Assembly (NCBI GenBank): GCA_947246685.1
Contig: CAMXSN010000008.1
Coordinates: 1-58,987 of the forward strand
Reading direction: 5' to 3'
Length of the DNA stretch: 58,987 nucleotides
DNA from: an uncultured Clostridia bacterium
Lineage (GTDB): Bacteria; Bacillota; Clostridia; Christensenellales; UBA3700
Below are positions 9,208 to 17,666 of this stretch, piece by piece (the stretch's first letter is position 1; each line of letters opens with the position of its first letter). Both the position numbers and the translations under genes were made by a program. The notes below the pieces were generated by a model that saw only the letters and a list, made by a program, of their open reading frames with translations, had not been told where the DNA came from and did no database searches.

Positions 9208-11351
9208 TATCTCCCAAATACGTTTGTAACTAGTTTATCATTTTTAATCTTAAAAGTAAACGTGCTCGGCATATAATTTTTGTAGTATTTTCCGCTCGCG
9301 TCGGCGCATACGCAATACTGACCTTCCTCCATATCGCCTGCAAACGCATATGTCAGCAACACGTCGAAATCATTTTCATGCAAAATATATCCGTCGGCAA
9401 GTATCCTTACGGAATTTGCGCCTATGCATAGTTCTGCCGAACCTCTGCCGTCATAGCCGAATATCAACGCGCCGTCGACAACATGATTGCGCGCAACAAA
9501 TCCTATCTGCAAATAATCGTGCTCGCCGAAAGAATATATCTCGCGACAATTCGTCGCCGAAGCCAGTCGCAACAGCGCTCCGCCGTCAACCTTATCCCCT
9601 ACGACGATAATGCCGTCGACGCTCTTGAATCTGCAATCTTCCATTGCTTTGCGCGCGGCAAATACAGAGTCGGAACTCAACTTGCCGTTGACAATCAAAT
9701 AATCTCCGCCGTCTGTGTTGTCGACAAGCATATATTGACATCCGTATATATCCTCATAACAGAATATTTGAGCTGCGGCGTCGCCGGAGCGTCTCGCCGA
9801 AAACGACATTGTCAGCAACATTGACAACGCGATTACACTTGCGGTTACGGCTTTGAATTTTTTATTGACGAATACGTATTCCGACAAAAGTACTATCGCA
9901 ATCAAGCATATTAGTATTATTATCCAAGACGAAGAAAAATCAATAACTAGCGTATCAATTCCGCTTATAGCGCTTACGGTCTTTATCACCAACGTAAACG
10001 GCGCTCCGACAAGAGTAAGCAAAACTCCGAGATAAGGTATGAACGCCAATACGGTAGAAATCAGATAAACGGGAAAAATTATCGAGATTATAGGCAGTAT
10101 AATCATATTTGCCAACACAAACAACAACGTCTGTCCGCCGAAACAATATACCATTATCGGCATTAACGCCGCATTTGCCCCAACTGTAATAGCAAGCCCG
10201 CTTGCTAACTTTTTGGGGAATTTCTTGATTTTGCCAAGTATTCTCTCAATCGGTCTCGCCGTCATTATGATTCCGACAATCGCGGCAAAACTCATGACGA
10301 ATCCCACGTCGAATAAATTAAGCGGATCGAGGGTTAGTATCAATAATCCCGCCAATGACAAAGTAGAGAGCGAATCGTTGCGCATTTTGAAAATCTTTGC
10401 CGTCATCGCGACCAATATCATTACGGTAGCGCGCACTGTCGAAGCAGAAAATCCGCAGAGCGCGCAGAAAGGCAGCAAAGCCGCGCTCACCGCAAAAGTT
10501 TTAATATAGATATTATTTAGCTTCAATCTTTTCAAAACAAAAAGAATAGCCGACGCAATAATGCCCGCATGCAATCCCGACACGGCGAAAACGTGCGCGG
10601 TACCCGTATAAGAAAACGCGTTTTTTATCTGAGTATCGAGTCCGGTTTTGTCGCCGAAAGTCATTGCATAAAGAAATCCCGCGGTGTCGCTCCTGACATT
10701 GCCGTACAGCTTGTCTTTTACGGCAAGTTTTATCTTATCGGTCGTTTTAATATCGTGAGATAAAAAACTCACGCCGGCATAATCTTCCGACGCGCTGGGA
10801 GAAATTATATAATGATAAACGCGCGAAGAATACTTATGCATGCTTGAGCCGTCCGTAACCGTCAAAATAACTGGAGAAATACTTCCTTCAAATCTTATTC
10901 TGTCGCCGATTTTCAATCCCTGCAAGACGCTCATATCGGTAAATACAGCTTGAGCTTTTCCCTCGGCTTTTACCCCGTCGATCTCGACGTCGTAGAGATA
11001 CACGGCATAGGTATTTTCGTCAAGTTCTAAATTCCCGCGGGAATCGCATTCGCTCATAATATCCACGCTCGCCTCTATAAGCGAATGCTGCGAATACACT
11101 TCCCTGCCTTCTGCAACGTCGTAATTTAGCGCCGTCCAACCCATTGTAATCAAAAATACGAGAACGGTCAAAATTATACGCATTCTCGCCTTCTTGAATT
11201 CTTTTATTAATACTGCCGCCGTCATAAAAATACCCGCGGCGACCGCTGCAACTATCTGCAACGTTTTACCGCAAAACGTAACGGCGCATATTGCTAAAAT
11301 AGCCCCTCCGAAAAGCATGGGCAGCAGCCTAAAATTAAATTTTCTTTTCAT
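9204..11351 (-). CDS. comEC: ComEC/Rec2-type DNA uptake channel protein
   Basis: Inner-membrane protein that in competent bacteria forms the channel for single-stranded DNA. An N-terminal hydrophobic pair and an OB-like DUF4131 region precede the Competence domain (about residues 220-480), with the hallmark AVSGLHAGIIAS and many membrane helices. The C-terminal 200 residues align in position to the metallo-beta-lactamase domain but I find no HxHxDH motif, so that nuclease-like domain is degenerate. The 715-residue length is near normal. The downstream gene is holA, as expected. No other competence genes are in the window. Confidence 0.88.
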   Translation of the reverse strand: MKRKFNFRLLPMLFGGAILAICAVTFCGKTLQIVAAVAAGIFMTAAVLIKEFKKARMRIILTVLVFLITMGWTALNYDVAEGREVYSQHSLIEASVDIMSECDSRGNLELDENTYAVYLYDVEIDGVKAEGKAQAVFTDMSVLQGLKIGDRIRFEGSISPVILTVTDGSSMHKYSSRVYHYIISPSASEDYAGVSFLSHDIKTTDKIKLAVKDKLYGNVRSDTAGFLYAMTFGDKTGLDTQIKNAFSYTGTAHVFAVSGLHAGIIASAILFVLKRLKLNNIYIKTFAVSAALLPFCALCGFSASTVRATVMILVAMTAKIFKMRNDSLSTLSLAGLLILTLDPLNLFDVGFVMSFAAIVGIIMTARPIERILGKIKKFPKKLASGLAITVGANAALMPIMVYCFGGQTLLFVLANMIILPIISIIFPVYLISTVLAFIPYLGVLLTLVGAPFTLVIKTVSAISGIDTLVIDFSSSWIIILICLIAIVLLSEYVFVNKKFKAVTASVIALSMLLTMSFSARRSGDAAAQIFCYEDIYGCQYMLVDNTDGGDYLIVNGKLSSDSVFAARKAMEDCRFKSVDGIIVVGDKVDGGALLRLASATNCREIYSFGEHDYLQIGFVARNHVVDGALIFGYDGRGSAELCIGANSVRILADGYILHENDFDVLLTYAFAGDMEEGQYCVCADASGKYYKNYMPSTFTFKIKNDKLVTNVFGRY

Positions 11352-11376
11352 TCTTCTTTAGTGAAATATATAACGC

Positions 11377-11910
11377 TTAATCTTTAAGAAAAACCTCGTT
11401 GTAGAGTTTTATCGCCTTTTCTATCGATTCGATAGCGCTATCTCTGCCGGACATCTCCAGCACTTCCATTTTCTTACCTTCCAACTGTTTGTACACGCCG
11501 AAGAAATGTCTCATTTCGTCGATTATATGCTGAGGGAGCTGTTTAACGTCTTTATAGTCATTCCATGTCGGATCCCTAAACGGTACTGCAAGTATTTTTA
11601 TATCCTCTTTTCCTTCGTCAATCATGGCAATTTGACCGATCGGATAACATCTAACCAATCCAAGCGGCGCGATTTCCTCGCTGCATATTACCAGGACGTC
11701 CAACGGGTCGCCGTCGTCTGCATACGTGCGCGGTATAAAGCCGTAGTTGGCAGGATAATGCGTAGCTGTATATAGTATTCTGTCAAGAATAAGCATACCC
11801 GTCTGCTTGTCTACTTCGTATTTGTTCTTAGAGCCCTTGGGGATTTCTATACAGCTGATAAAATCTTCGGGATTTATCCTGTCCTTGCTCAGGTCGTGCC
11901 AAATATTCAT
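11377..11910 (-). CDS. ppa: Inorganic pyrophosphatase (family I)
   Basis: Soluble Mg-dependent enzyme hydrolysing pyrophosphate to drive biosynthesis. Family I motifs are intact: EIPKGSKNKYEVDK near residue 22 and the signature DDGDPLDVLV (65-74) with metal-binding aspartates. Length 177 is typical. AAGGAG lies six bases before the ATG. It sits 25 bases downstream in coordinates from comEC but is upstream in transcription, so it may lead the ppa-comEC-holA-membrane protein-M28-like transcript. Confidence 0.95.
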   Translation of the reverse strand: MNIWHDLSKDRINPEDFISCIEIPKGSKNKYEVDKQTGMLILDRILYTATHYPANYGFIPRTYADDGDPLDVLVICSEEIAPLGLVRCYPIGQIAMIDEGKEDIKILAVPFRDPTWNDYKDVKQLPQHIIDEMRHFFGVYKQLEGKKMEVLEMSGRDSAIESIEKAIKLYNEVFLKD

Positions 11911-12065
11911 AGCTTTCTCCTTTATCCTAATAGTGTTTATATTGTACTATACCACGTCTGATAAATCCACACTTTTTCAAATATTTATATTTATTTTTGA
12001 GAAATTTTGATTGCAAATACAAAAATTGTATGCTAATATAATAAAGCACAAACGCATTATTCCAT

Positions 12066-12152
12066 GCCGAAGTGGTGGAATTGGCAGACGCGCCGGACTC
12101 AAAATCCGGTGATGGCGACATCGTGCGGGTTCAAGTCCCGCCTTCGGCACCA
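12066..12152 (+). tRNA. tRNA-Leu (anticodon CAA), CCA encoded
   Basis: Acceptor GCCGAAG (12066-12072) pairs with CTTCGGC (12142-12148), discriminator A, encoded CCA. Anticodon stem CCGGA/TCCGG encloses loop CTCAAAA, giving CAA. A long variable arm (class II) and T-arm GCGGGTTCAAGTCCCGC complete it. Its last ~28 bases are echoed near 22020, marking it as the likely integration site of the neighbouring island. Confidence 0.95.
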
Positions 12153-12188
12153 CCTGAATCACTGATGAAATCTGAACCCCTAGAGTTC

Positions 12189-12212
12189 GAAATCAACAGT
12201 GATTTCTTTTTT
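12189..12212 (+). terminator. tRNA-Leu terminator
   Basis: Perfect GAAATCA-ACAG-TGATTTC hairpin followed by TTTTTT. An alternative pairing of AATCACTG (12157-12164) with CAGTGATT (12197-12204) is also possible. Confidence 0.75.
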
Positions 12213-12428
12213 GTCTTATAATTGTGTCTTTGTTTTCTAACCTATTATATAAAAATATTATTATTTTCTATCTAGATTAATTTTTTACTAAATTAGACTG
12301 ATTTTCTTAAAAAACTAAAAAATGAACTGAAACACGATCTCAATCGTTTTAATGCGAACCCCCGCAGTCTAAATTGAATTCGCTTCAAAATATTCTTTTT
12401 CTTTTTGCATAGGCGTTTTATATGAGTT
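12213..12428. other. Left flank of the insertion sequence
   Basis: AT-rich, no complete gene. Positions 12369-12428 read on minus continue the transposase frame after its TAA for 19 more codons (SYKTP then EKEYF), i.e. the usual IS3 C-terminus. The outer IS end should lie near 12285-12365, but I could not fix a terminal inverted repeat or target duplication; only a shared TACTAAA hints at one. Confidence 0.4.
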
Positions 12429-13499
12429 TTAATAGTGAGGACGCTTTTCATTATAAAAATTTATGTACTCTCCTACTATCGCGTAGAACTCTTTCTCCGA
12501 CTTAATCTTCCTACGATACAATTCTTCTTGTTTCAATGAAGAGAAGAAGCTCTCCATAACAGAATTATCATACGGCGTATAAGGTCTTGAAAAAGACTGC
12601 GTTACTGACAATAACTTTAGATGCGCCTGGAAAGCCTTACTACAATAATTACTGCCGTTATCAGAGTGAAATGTCAAACCCGCGCTTGGTGTTCTATGCG
12701 TATAAGCCAACTTGAACGTACTCTTTGTCAATTGTGAGCTATTCTTAATCGCAATCTTATATCCGACCTCCAATCTTGAATACAAATCAATAATTACACA
12801 AATATAATAATTCTTATCGTTAACCCTAAAATCCGTTACATCACTTACCCATACTTGGTTTGGTTTCTCAGGATTAAATTGTCGTTGCAATAAGTTCCTA
12901 TTCTTTTTCTTATCTCTATCGTATAGACGCTTTGAATCTTGACGAATACTTTTAAGCCCCAAATCTCGCATTATTTCTCGCACGGTGCTATCACACACCT
13001 TAATGCCCTGAGACCTTAACACTGCCGTTATCTTTGCCGCTCCAAATATTTGATTGCTTTCGTGATAAACTTTTTGTATTTGCTCTTTCAGTTCTTCCTT
13101 CCGCCTTGCGTTAACCGTATACTCTTTCTTGTTTCTCAAAACATGATTGTATAGCGTTGCCCTTGAAACTTCCATAGTATCGCATAGAAGATGAACACTA
13201 TACTGACCATATAATTCTTCCAACGCATACAGCTTCTCTCGCAGTGGCGAATTATAATGGCAATTTGCTTTTCTTAGTATCTCTACCATCTCTTCCAACC
13301 GCTTGACTTTGTTTTGCAATTTCCTATAATTGCCTACGCTTATGTGATCCTCTTTCTCTTTCTGTTCTTCCTTGTACTGCTTTGCCCATAGATAAAGACT
13401 ACTGCGTGATATTTGCATCTCCGCTGTAATCTTTTCCACGCTTTCGCCTGAAAAATACCTTTGTACCACTAACTCTTTTTGCTCTTTTGTTGCTTTCAT
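12429..13499 (-). CDS. IS3-family transposase, single ORF, in-frame stop near C-terminus
   Basis: DDE transposase: N-terminal helix-turn-helix (residues 1-45) and leucine-zipper-like helix, HTH_21-type region, then rve integrase core with WVSDVTDF (first Asp), HSDNGSNY (second Asp) and the final Glu in NSVMESFFSSLKQEE. Unlike classical IS3 members, orfA and orfB are already one frame (356 residues). The frame stops at RPHY-TAA, while in the same frame the expected NSYKTPMQKEKEYF tail follows to a TAG at 12369; TAA sits where most relatives have Ser or Leu. The element may be inactive or tolerate the short loss. GGAGG precedes the ATG. Confidence 0.9.
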   Translation of the reverse strand: MKATKEQKELVVQRYFSGESVEKITAEMQISRSSLYLWAKQYKEEQKEKEDHISVGNYRKLQNKVKRLEEMVEILRKANCHYNSPLREKLYALEELYGQYSVHLLCDTMEVSRATLYNHVLRNKKEYTVNARRKEELKEQIQKVYHESNQIFGAAKITAVLRSQGIKVCDSTVREIMRDLGLKSIRQDSKRLYDRDKKKNRNLLQRQFNPEKPNQVWVSDVTDFRVNDKNYYICVIIDLYSRLEVGYKIAIKNSSQLTKSTFKLAYTHRTPSAGLTFHSDNGSNYCSKAFQAHLKLLSVTQSFSRPYTPYDNSVMESFFSSLKQEELYRRKIKSEKEFYAIVGEYINFYNEKRPHY

Positions 13500-13509
13500 T
13501 TTATTCCTC

Positions 13510-13545
13510 CAAAAAATAAATTAGGCATCTTTCTGATGCCTAATT
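13510..13545 (-). terminator. Hairpin upstream of the transposase
   Basis: AATTAGGCATC (13519-13529) pairs perfectly with GATGCCTAATT (13535-13545); on minus it is followed by TTTATTTTTT directly before the transposase GGAGG. Placed here it would shield the transposase from outside transcription, a known trick of insertion sequences, and it also ends the GHKL-TIR transcript. Confidence 0.65.
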
Positions 13546-13582
13546 ATATTTTAGTATAATAAACTAATTTCTCAAAATCCTT

Positions 13583-15625
13583 TTATTCATCTTTAATAAA
13601 GTACTTATCAATCTCGTTCTCAACATACGTTCTCCAATATGTTAGTACATTTTGATCCATATAATCAAAGATAGTTTTGCCTTCTAATGCCAACTGAACT
13701 TTATCTGGAATAGCAACTTCCATTAATTTAGGAACTATTTGCTTTCCCGCCACTATTCTATTCCTATTTAAATGATCTATTAATCTATTTAGAGTTTTAA
13801 CTATGTTATTATATTTCTCTTGACTCATCTCAACATCATGTTTTGTTTTAATGTTTAAACATGCTTCGCTCTTGCCATTAGTTAAGAAAGTTGGTATATC
13901 TTCATAATTTAGAGCCAAAATCTTATACTCGCCTACTGCCCTAGTGGCCCAAGCCGCACCTCCCTCAAATAAACAAAACTGACTTTCATTAAAATTTTTT
14001 GAAGGCATAAAAAGAATATCATTATTTTTGCGTAAGATATAGCTTTTTATTAGAGAGGATAAAGGCTCTAAATTTTCTGTATCTAGTCCGCTTGAAGAAT
14101 AAAATATTTCACATGAATCAGATGACAAATCCCCGTTAAAACCGCAGCTCTTTAAATAATAGTATATGAAATCAGAAAAAATATGATCCTTACTTGAGTG
14201 TGATATAAAAATAGTATATTCTGCTTTTGTTTCTAGATTTACATCTCCCTCCAATTTTGTTATAACAAACTGCGTTATTCTATTTCTATCTTTATCGCTC
14301 AAGTTAGTCATGGACTCTAATTCTTTTTCTATATCGCCTTTAAAAATAGTTTTAGATTTACTTGATATTTTTACATCCTCATTCTTTTTATGTTTGTTAA
14401 TCTCATCTGCCAAGTGTTGTCTTCTATTAACAAGATAATTGCCAATTTTCGCAACGATATCTTTCAAAAGAATGAACCTAGGGTCTTGCGTATCAAAGTC
14501 TTGTCTACCCGCAGTAGCAATGTCTGGCAAATCATCGTCATCCAAAATATTAAAAGAAATCTCTCCTTCTAAATAATTTGCAAATGCACGAGTGATGCCC
14601 AAGTGCTCTATTATATTTGCTAATGCCAACTTATTTCGCACATAAAGCCTAATTTGATTAGGATTATAAAATCTATTCTTGATATAATTACCGTCATTCT
14701 TTTTTGCTATATCAGAATCTATTGAAGAATGTATTCCTATCCACCCCTTAACGCAATAATCCTTTTTTAGTCCCCAAAATTCTTGCGTGCCTGAAATACT
14801 AAATTCTTCACTACATAAATCAATAATATTAGTAACTCCAGTATACTCCTTTTCTTCATCAGTTTTAGTTTTATAAGGCAAACTGAATTCATTTTGAGTT
14901 AAATTACTTAAAGTATCAGTATCTGTAGTGCAAATACAAGCCATATTCTTAAACGCAATGTGTTTCTCAATTTTCTTATAATTTTCCTCAAGATCATCGT
15001 CTTTCTTAATAATTTTGATATAAATATTTTGAGACATTTGATCATATAAGAAGAAGTTAGATAATTTTTCCTCTATTGATTCCATCGCTCTATCTCCTAA
15101 TCGAGACATATCAACATTTGAAAGACTGACTACTGTACCATGTTTTTCAGTTTCTAGAGCTTTTCCAAACACACTTTCTTCTGTTTGAAAATCTATTTCC
15201 ACTAATTGCGGTGTATCATCATCATCTAAGTTCGAGACATCTAATTCCCAAGCAGTAGCGCAATTCTCTAATTTTTTAGAATAGATTCTAAAACTATTCG
15301 ACAAATATAAAGCCGCGAGTTTACCGATTCCTTTTCGCCCCATTGCATTACCATCTTTCATGTCCTCTTCATGTTTTCTCTTATTGTAACCTATCACTAT
15401 GTAGCGTTCTTTTACATCAGTTTCATCCATTCCCTTACCATCATCATAAATCTCCACATATGACTTTTCTTTATCTCGCATATCAATGGTAATAAATACA
15501 TTATTTGCCTTTGCATCTAAACCATTAGCAACCAATTCTGAAATAGCCGAACCCACATTAGAATATAATTGCTTTCCAAACATTTTAAGCGCTGAATATG
15601 TCAGCGAAAACGAAACTTTATCCAT
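13583..15625 (-). CDS. GHKL (HSP90/MORC-type) ATPase fused to a TIR domain
   Basis: 680 residues. The N-terminal ATPase has all Bergerat-fold motifs: N-box ELVANGLDA (30-38), DDGKGMDETD (61-70) and the G2 loop GRKGIGKLA (96-104). A long middle region (about 150-460) follows, then a TIR domain from about 469: EYTIFISHSSKD, and SQFCLFEGGAAWA with Glu554 at the position of the catalytic Glu of NAD-cleaving TIR enzymes. The arrangement suggests an ATP-dependent sensor with an NADase effector. It follows dcm by 10 bases in one transcript with vsr, where a restriction nuclease would usually be. MutL/MORC-like ATPases near dcm-vsr are known; a TIR fused here is what I find unusual. Function inferred. 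Confidence 0.85.
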   Translation of the reverse strand: MDKVSFSLTYSALKMFGKQLYSNVGSAISELVANGLDAKANNVFITIDMRDKEKSYVEIYDDGKGMDETDVKERYIVIGYNKRKHEEDMKDGNAMGRKGIGKLAALYLSNSFRIYSKKLENCATAWELDVSNLDDDDTPQLVEIDFQTEESVFGKALETEKHGTVVSLSNVDMSRLGDRAMESIEEKLSNFFLYDQMSQNIYIKIIKKDDDLEENYKKIEKHIAFKNMACICTTDTDTLSNLTQNEFSLPYKTKTDEEKEYTGVTNIIDLCSEEFSISGTQEFWGLKKDYCVKGWIGIHSSIDSDIAKKNDGNYIKNRFYNPNQIRLYVRNKLALANIIEHLGITRAFANYLEGEISFNILDDDDLPDIATAGRQDFDTQDPRFILLKDIVAKIGNYLVNRRQHLADEINKHKKNEDVKISSKSKTIFKGDIEKELESMTNLSDKDRNRITQFVITKLEGDVNLETKAEYTIFISHSSKDHIFSDFIYYYLKSCGFNGDLSSDSCEIFYSSSGLDTENLEPLSSLIKSYILRKNNDILFMPSKNFNESQFCLFEGGAAWATRAVGEYKILALNYEDIPTFLTNGKSEACLNIKTKHDVEMSQEKYNNIVKTLNRLIDHLNRNRIVAGKQIVPKLMEVAIPDKVQLALEGKTIFDYMDQNVLTYWRTYVENEIDKYFIKDE

Positions 15626-15635
15626 TCTTCCTCCA

Positions 15636-16628
15636 TCATACTATCTCTTTGATAATATTTCTAATTATATATTGAACTACATCAACAACAATACTATTGC
15701 CAAATTGCTTATAATTTTTTTCTTGTGTGTCAGCTAATCTGAATGAATCCGGGAAACCCATTAATCGAGCGCATTCTCTGGGATAGAGTTTTCTAACTCG
15801 ATTTTTTATTAAATACATTCCGGTTTTACCGCCTAGTCCTCCTCCACAAGAGGATAAGGTCGTTGATTGACCATTAATTGAATAAATTCTCTCACCTTGT
15901 CGACCTAAATATATTTGTCCAATTCGACTTAACTTATTTAATCCATTGACAGGTTCATCTTGATTAATTACATAATCTCTTGAAATCCAATAATTCCCTT
16001 TAATTTCGTTCTTATCATCTTCTATTAAAATATCTTTCAATGTTTTGTAACTGGTCAAACTTGATGGAAAAGAAAAATCCTTGATATTTAAATCATTTTT
16101 AAATGCGACAATATAAATCCTTTTTCGTGCTTGTGGCACACCATAATCTGTTGCGCAAAGCACTTCCGAAAATACCTTATATCCAATATTTTCTAATTCT
16201 TCATACACAGTTGTTAATGTTCTTCCATTATCATGATTAGCAAAATTTCTGACATTCTCTAATATGATTATCTTCGGCTTATGATATTTAGCAATTCTAA
16301 CAACTTCAAAAAACAATTTTCCTCGACCTCGAGAATCTTTAAAGCCCTCTTTTTGTCCCGAAATACTAAATGGTTGACACGGAAATCCTGCGCATATTAT
16401 ATCATGTTGTGGAATGGTTTCAACTGGAATTTGAGTAATATCTCCTTCAGGAGTCATATTAAAATTTTCTTCATAAACTTTACATGCTTCTTGATTAATA
16501 TCCGAAGCAAAAACGCATTGACCGCCAAAAGATGATACTGCCAAATGAAAGCCGCCAATTCCACAAAATAAATCTATGAACTTATAATCTTTCAGAGCAT
16601 TCTTCTCATGCTCTTTCATCTCAATCAT
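15636..16628 (-). CDS. dcm: DNA (cytosine-5-)-methyltransferase
   Basis: Methylates C5 of cytosine in a specific site using SAM. Ordered motifs: FIDLFCGIGGFHLA (I, residues 18-30), PCQPFSISG (IV, catalytic Cys84), ENVRNF (VI, Glu124), QARKRIYIVAF (VIII, QxRxR) and the C-terminal FGNSIVVDVV (X). Length 330 is typical for a solitary or type II enzyme; the variable target-recognition region between VIII and IX is short. GAGG precedes ATG. It is co-oriented with vsr upstream and the GHKL-TIR gene 10 bases downstream. Target sequence cannot be read from the protein; Vsr next door predicts repair of T:G mismatches at the methylated site. Confidence 0.95.
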   Translation of the reverse strand: MIEMKEHEKNALKDYKFIDLFCGIGGFHLAVSSFGGQCVFASDINQEACKVYEENFNMTPEGDITQIPVETIPQHDIICAGFPCQPFSISGQKEGFKDSRGRGKLFFEVVRIAKYHKPKIIILENVRNFANHDNGRTLTTVYEELENIGYKVFSEVLCATDYGVPQARKRIYIVAFKNDLNIKDFSFPSSLTSYKTLKDILIEDDKNEIKGNYWISRDYVINQDEPVNGLNKLSRIGQIYLGRQGERIYSINGQSTTLSSCGGGLGGKTGMYLIKNRVRKLYPRECARLMGFPDSFRLADTQEKNYKQFGNSIVVDVVQYIIRNIIKEIV

Positions 16629-16749
16629 AACGCCTCTTTTGTTATAATAAACACTTATAGTGCTTTAAGTATAAACTAAAATACTAATATTATCAACTAT
16701 ATAATATCAATACTTTAATAAATGTTTGCCCTCTAGTTCATTCTTACAT

Positions 16750-17157
16750 CTACAACAATAACTGTAATTTCGAGACTGCCTTCTCTTTCCTTTTATTTGT
16801 TAATTCACATTCCCAAATTCTAATTACTGTCCAACCTTGAGACTCAAACTTTTCATTAATTTGAGTATCACGTAGCTTGTTTCTTTTGCGTTTGTTTTCC
16901 CAATAATCCAGATTATCTGCAGGAGTAACGTTTCTGCAATCATGGCCATGCCAAAAACAGCCGTCTACAAATATAGCTATTTTCTTTCCTAAAAATACGA
17001 AGTCGGGTTTGCCTTCAACTTTATAATTTCTTCGCCAACCTTTTATATCTAGTTCTTTAAACAATTTAATAAGCCTTAACTCCGTTGACTTATTGTTTTG
17101 GCTTCTTACTGAACTCATTATTTCAGAACGTTTTTTCTTATCAAAAATATCACTCAT
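16750..17157 (-). CDS. vsr: Very short patch repair endonuclease
   Basis: Nicks 5' of the T in T:G mismatches formed when 5-methylcytosine deaminates. The start SDIFDKKKRSEIMSSVRSQNNKSTELRL is the Vsr hallmark; PDFVFLGKKIAIFVDGCFWHGHDC (residues about 51-74) carries the catalytic Asp and zinc ligand residues, and the C-terminal WTVIRIWECEL is conserved. At 135 residues it is complete. It leads the vsr-dcm-GHKL/TIR transcript, with a promoter at 17172-17200; 121 bases separate it from dcm, in which another promoter may lie. Confidence 0.95.
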   Translation of the reverse strand: MSDIFDKKKRSEIMSSVRSQNNKSTELRLIKLFKELDIKGWRRNYKVEGKPDFVFLGKKIAIFVDGCFWHGHDCRNVTPADNLDYWENKRKRNKLRDTQINEKFESQGWTVIRIWECELTNKRKEKAVSKLQLLL

Positions 17158-17171
17158 ACTCTTTCATTAAT

Positions 17172-17200
17172 ATTTTAAACTAATCTTATTAAAAACGCAA
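17172..17200 (-). promoter_or_regulatory. Promoter of vsr
   Basis: On minus: TTGCGT (17195-17200), 17 bases, TAAAAT (17172-17177). Confidence 0.5.
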
Positions 17201-17224
17201 CATTTCAAAATTGATTTAATATTT

Positions 17225-17307
17225 GAGTTCAAGTCCCGACTTCGGCTATACGAGTGGGGTTCGAGTCCCGACTTCTGGTATGCCCCAAAAAAATCCTTTT
17301 TGTTCAT
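17225..17307 (+). repeat. 83-nt direct repeat, copy 1: two tRNA T-arm fragments plus tail
   Basis: Begins GAGTTCAAGTCCCGACTTCGG, contains a second T-arm-like GGTTCGAGTCCCGACTTCTGG 33 bases later, and ends in TCCTTTTTGTTCAT. Copy 2 at 21808-21890 differs at only four positions. The two copies flank the coiled-coil/R-M module. The T-arm fragments resemble the tRNA-Leu 3' end but no complete tRNA is present. Confidence 0.85.
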
Positions 17308-17547
17308 GAATCACACCCAGACACACGCAAAAGGAGCGTATCGAATTTAAAACTCCAAAGCGTGTGTTTTTCATATTTCAAGCACTTTGGAGAACAAAAT
17401 CCTTTTTGTTCATTCGACTATCCCCTGCAACAATGCTTTTTCACTACTCCATTAAAAGCCCATTGCCATTGTACAAAAAGGATTTTTCGTGGCTTCTCAT
17501 TATACGATAAGGATTTTTTCGCCTTGCGATTGAATAAAAAGGATTTT
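17287..17547. repeat. Cluster of five AAAATCCTTTTTGT-type motifs
   Basis: Direct copies at 17290-17307 and 17397-17414 and inverted copies at 17473-17487, 17507-17519 and 17533-17547; another direct copy ends the repeat at 21890. The whole 17158-17666 interval contains no believable gene: the only long frame there is made of these repeats. Two inverted GCGTGTGT/ACACACGC segments also lie at about 17327-17371. Confidence 0.6.
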
Positions 17548-17666
17548 CAACCTCTACAACTCGTCTACCCTATTCTAAATTATATTGAGAACCTTTCGTG
17601 GTATAAACTACCCATGACAATTGATTTTTAATAAAAGATATGTTATATTTATTTTATGGAGGAAAT

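Noticed and set aside
12429-13560. Exact IS boundaries with target-site duplication
   Set aside because: I compared both flanks and found only a shared TACTAAA; not enough to define inverted ends.
17225-17283. Complete extra tRNA genes in the repeats
   Set aside because: Only T-arm and part of an acceptor strand are present, with no D-arm, anticodon stem or 5' acceptor strand.
17254-17631. Plus-strand ORF between vsr and the coiled-coil gene
   Set aside because: Made from the tRNA-fragment repeat and the TCCTTTTTGTT motifs, so a repeat artefact.
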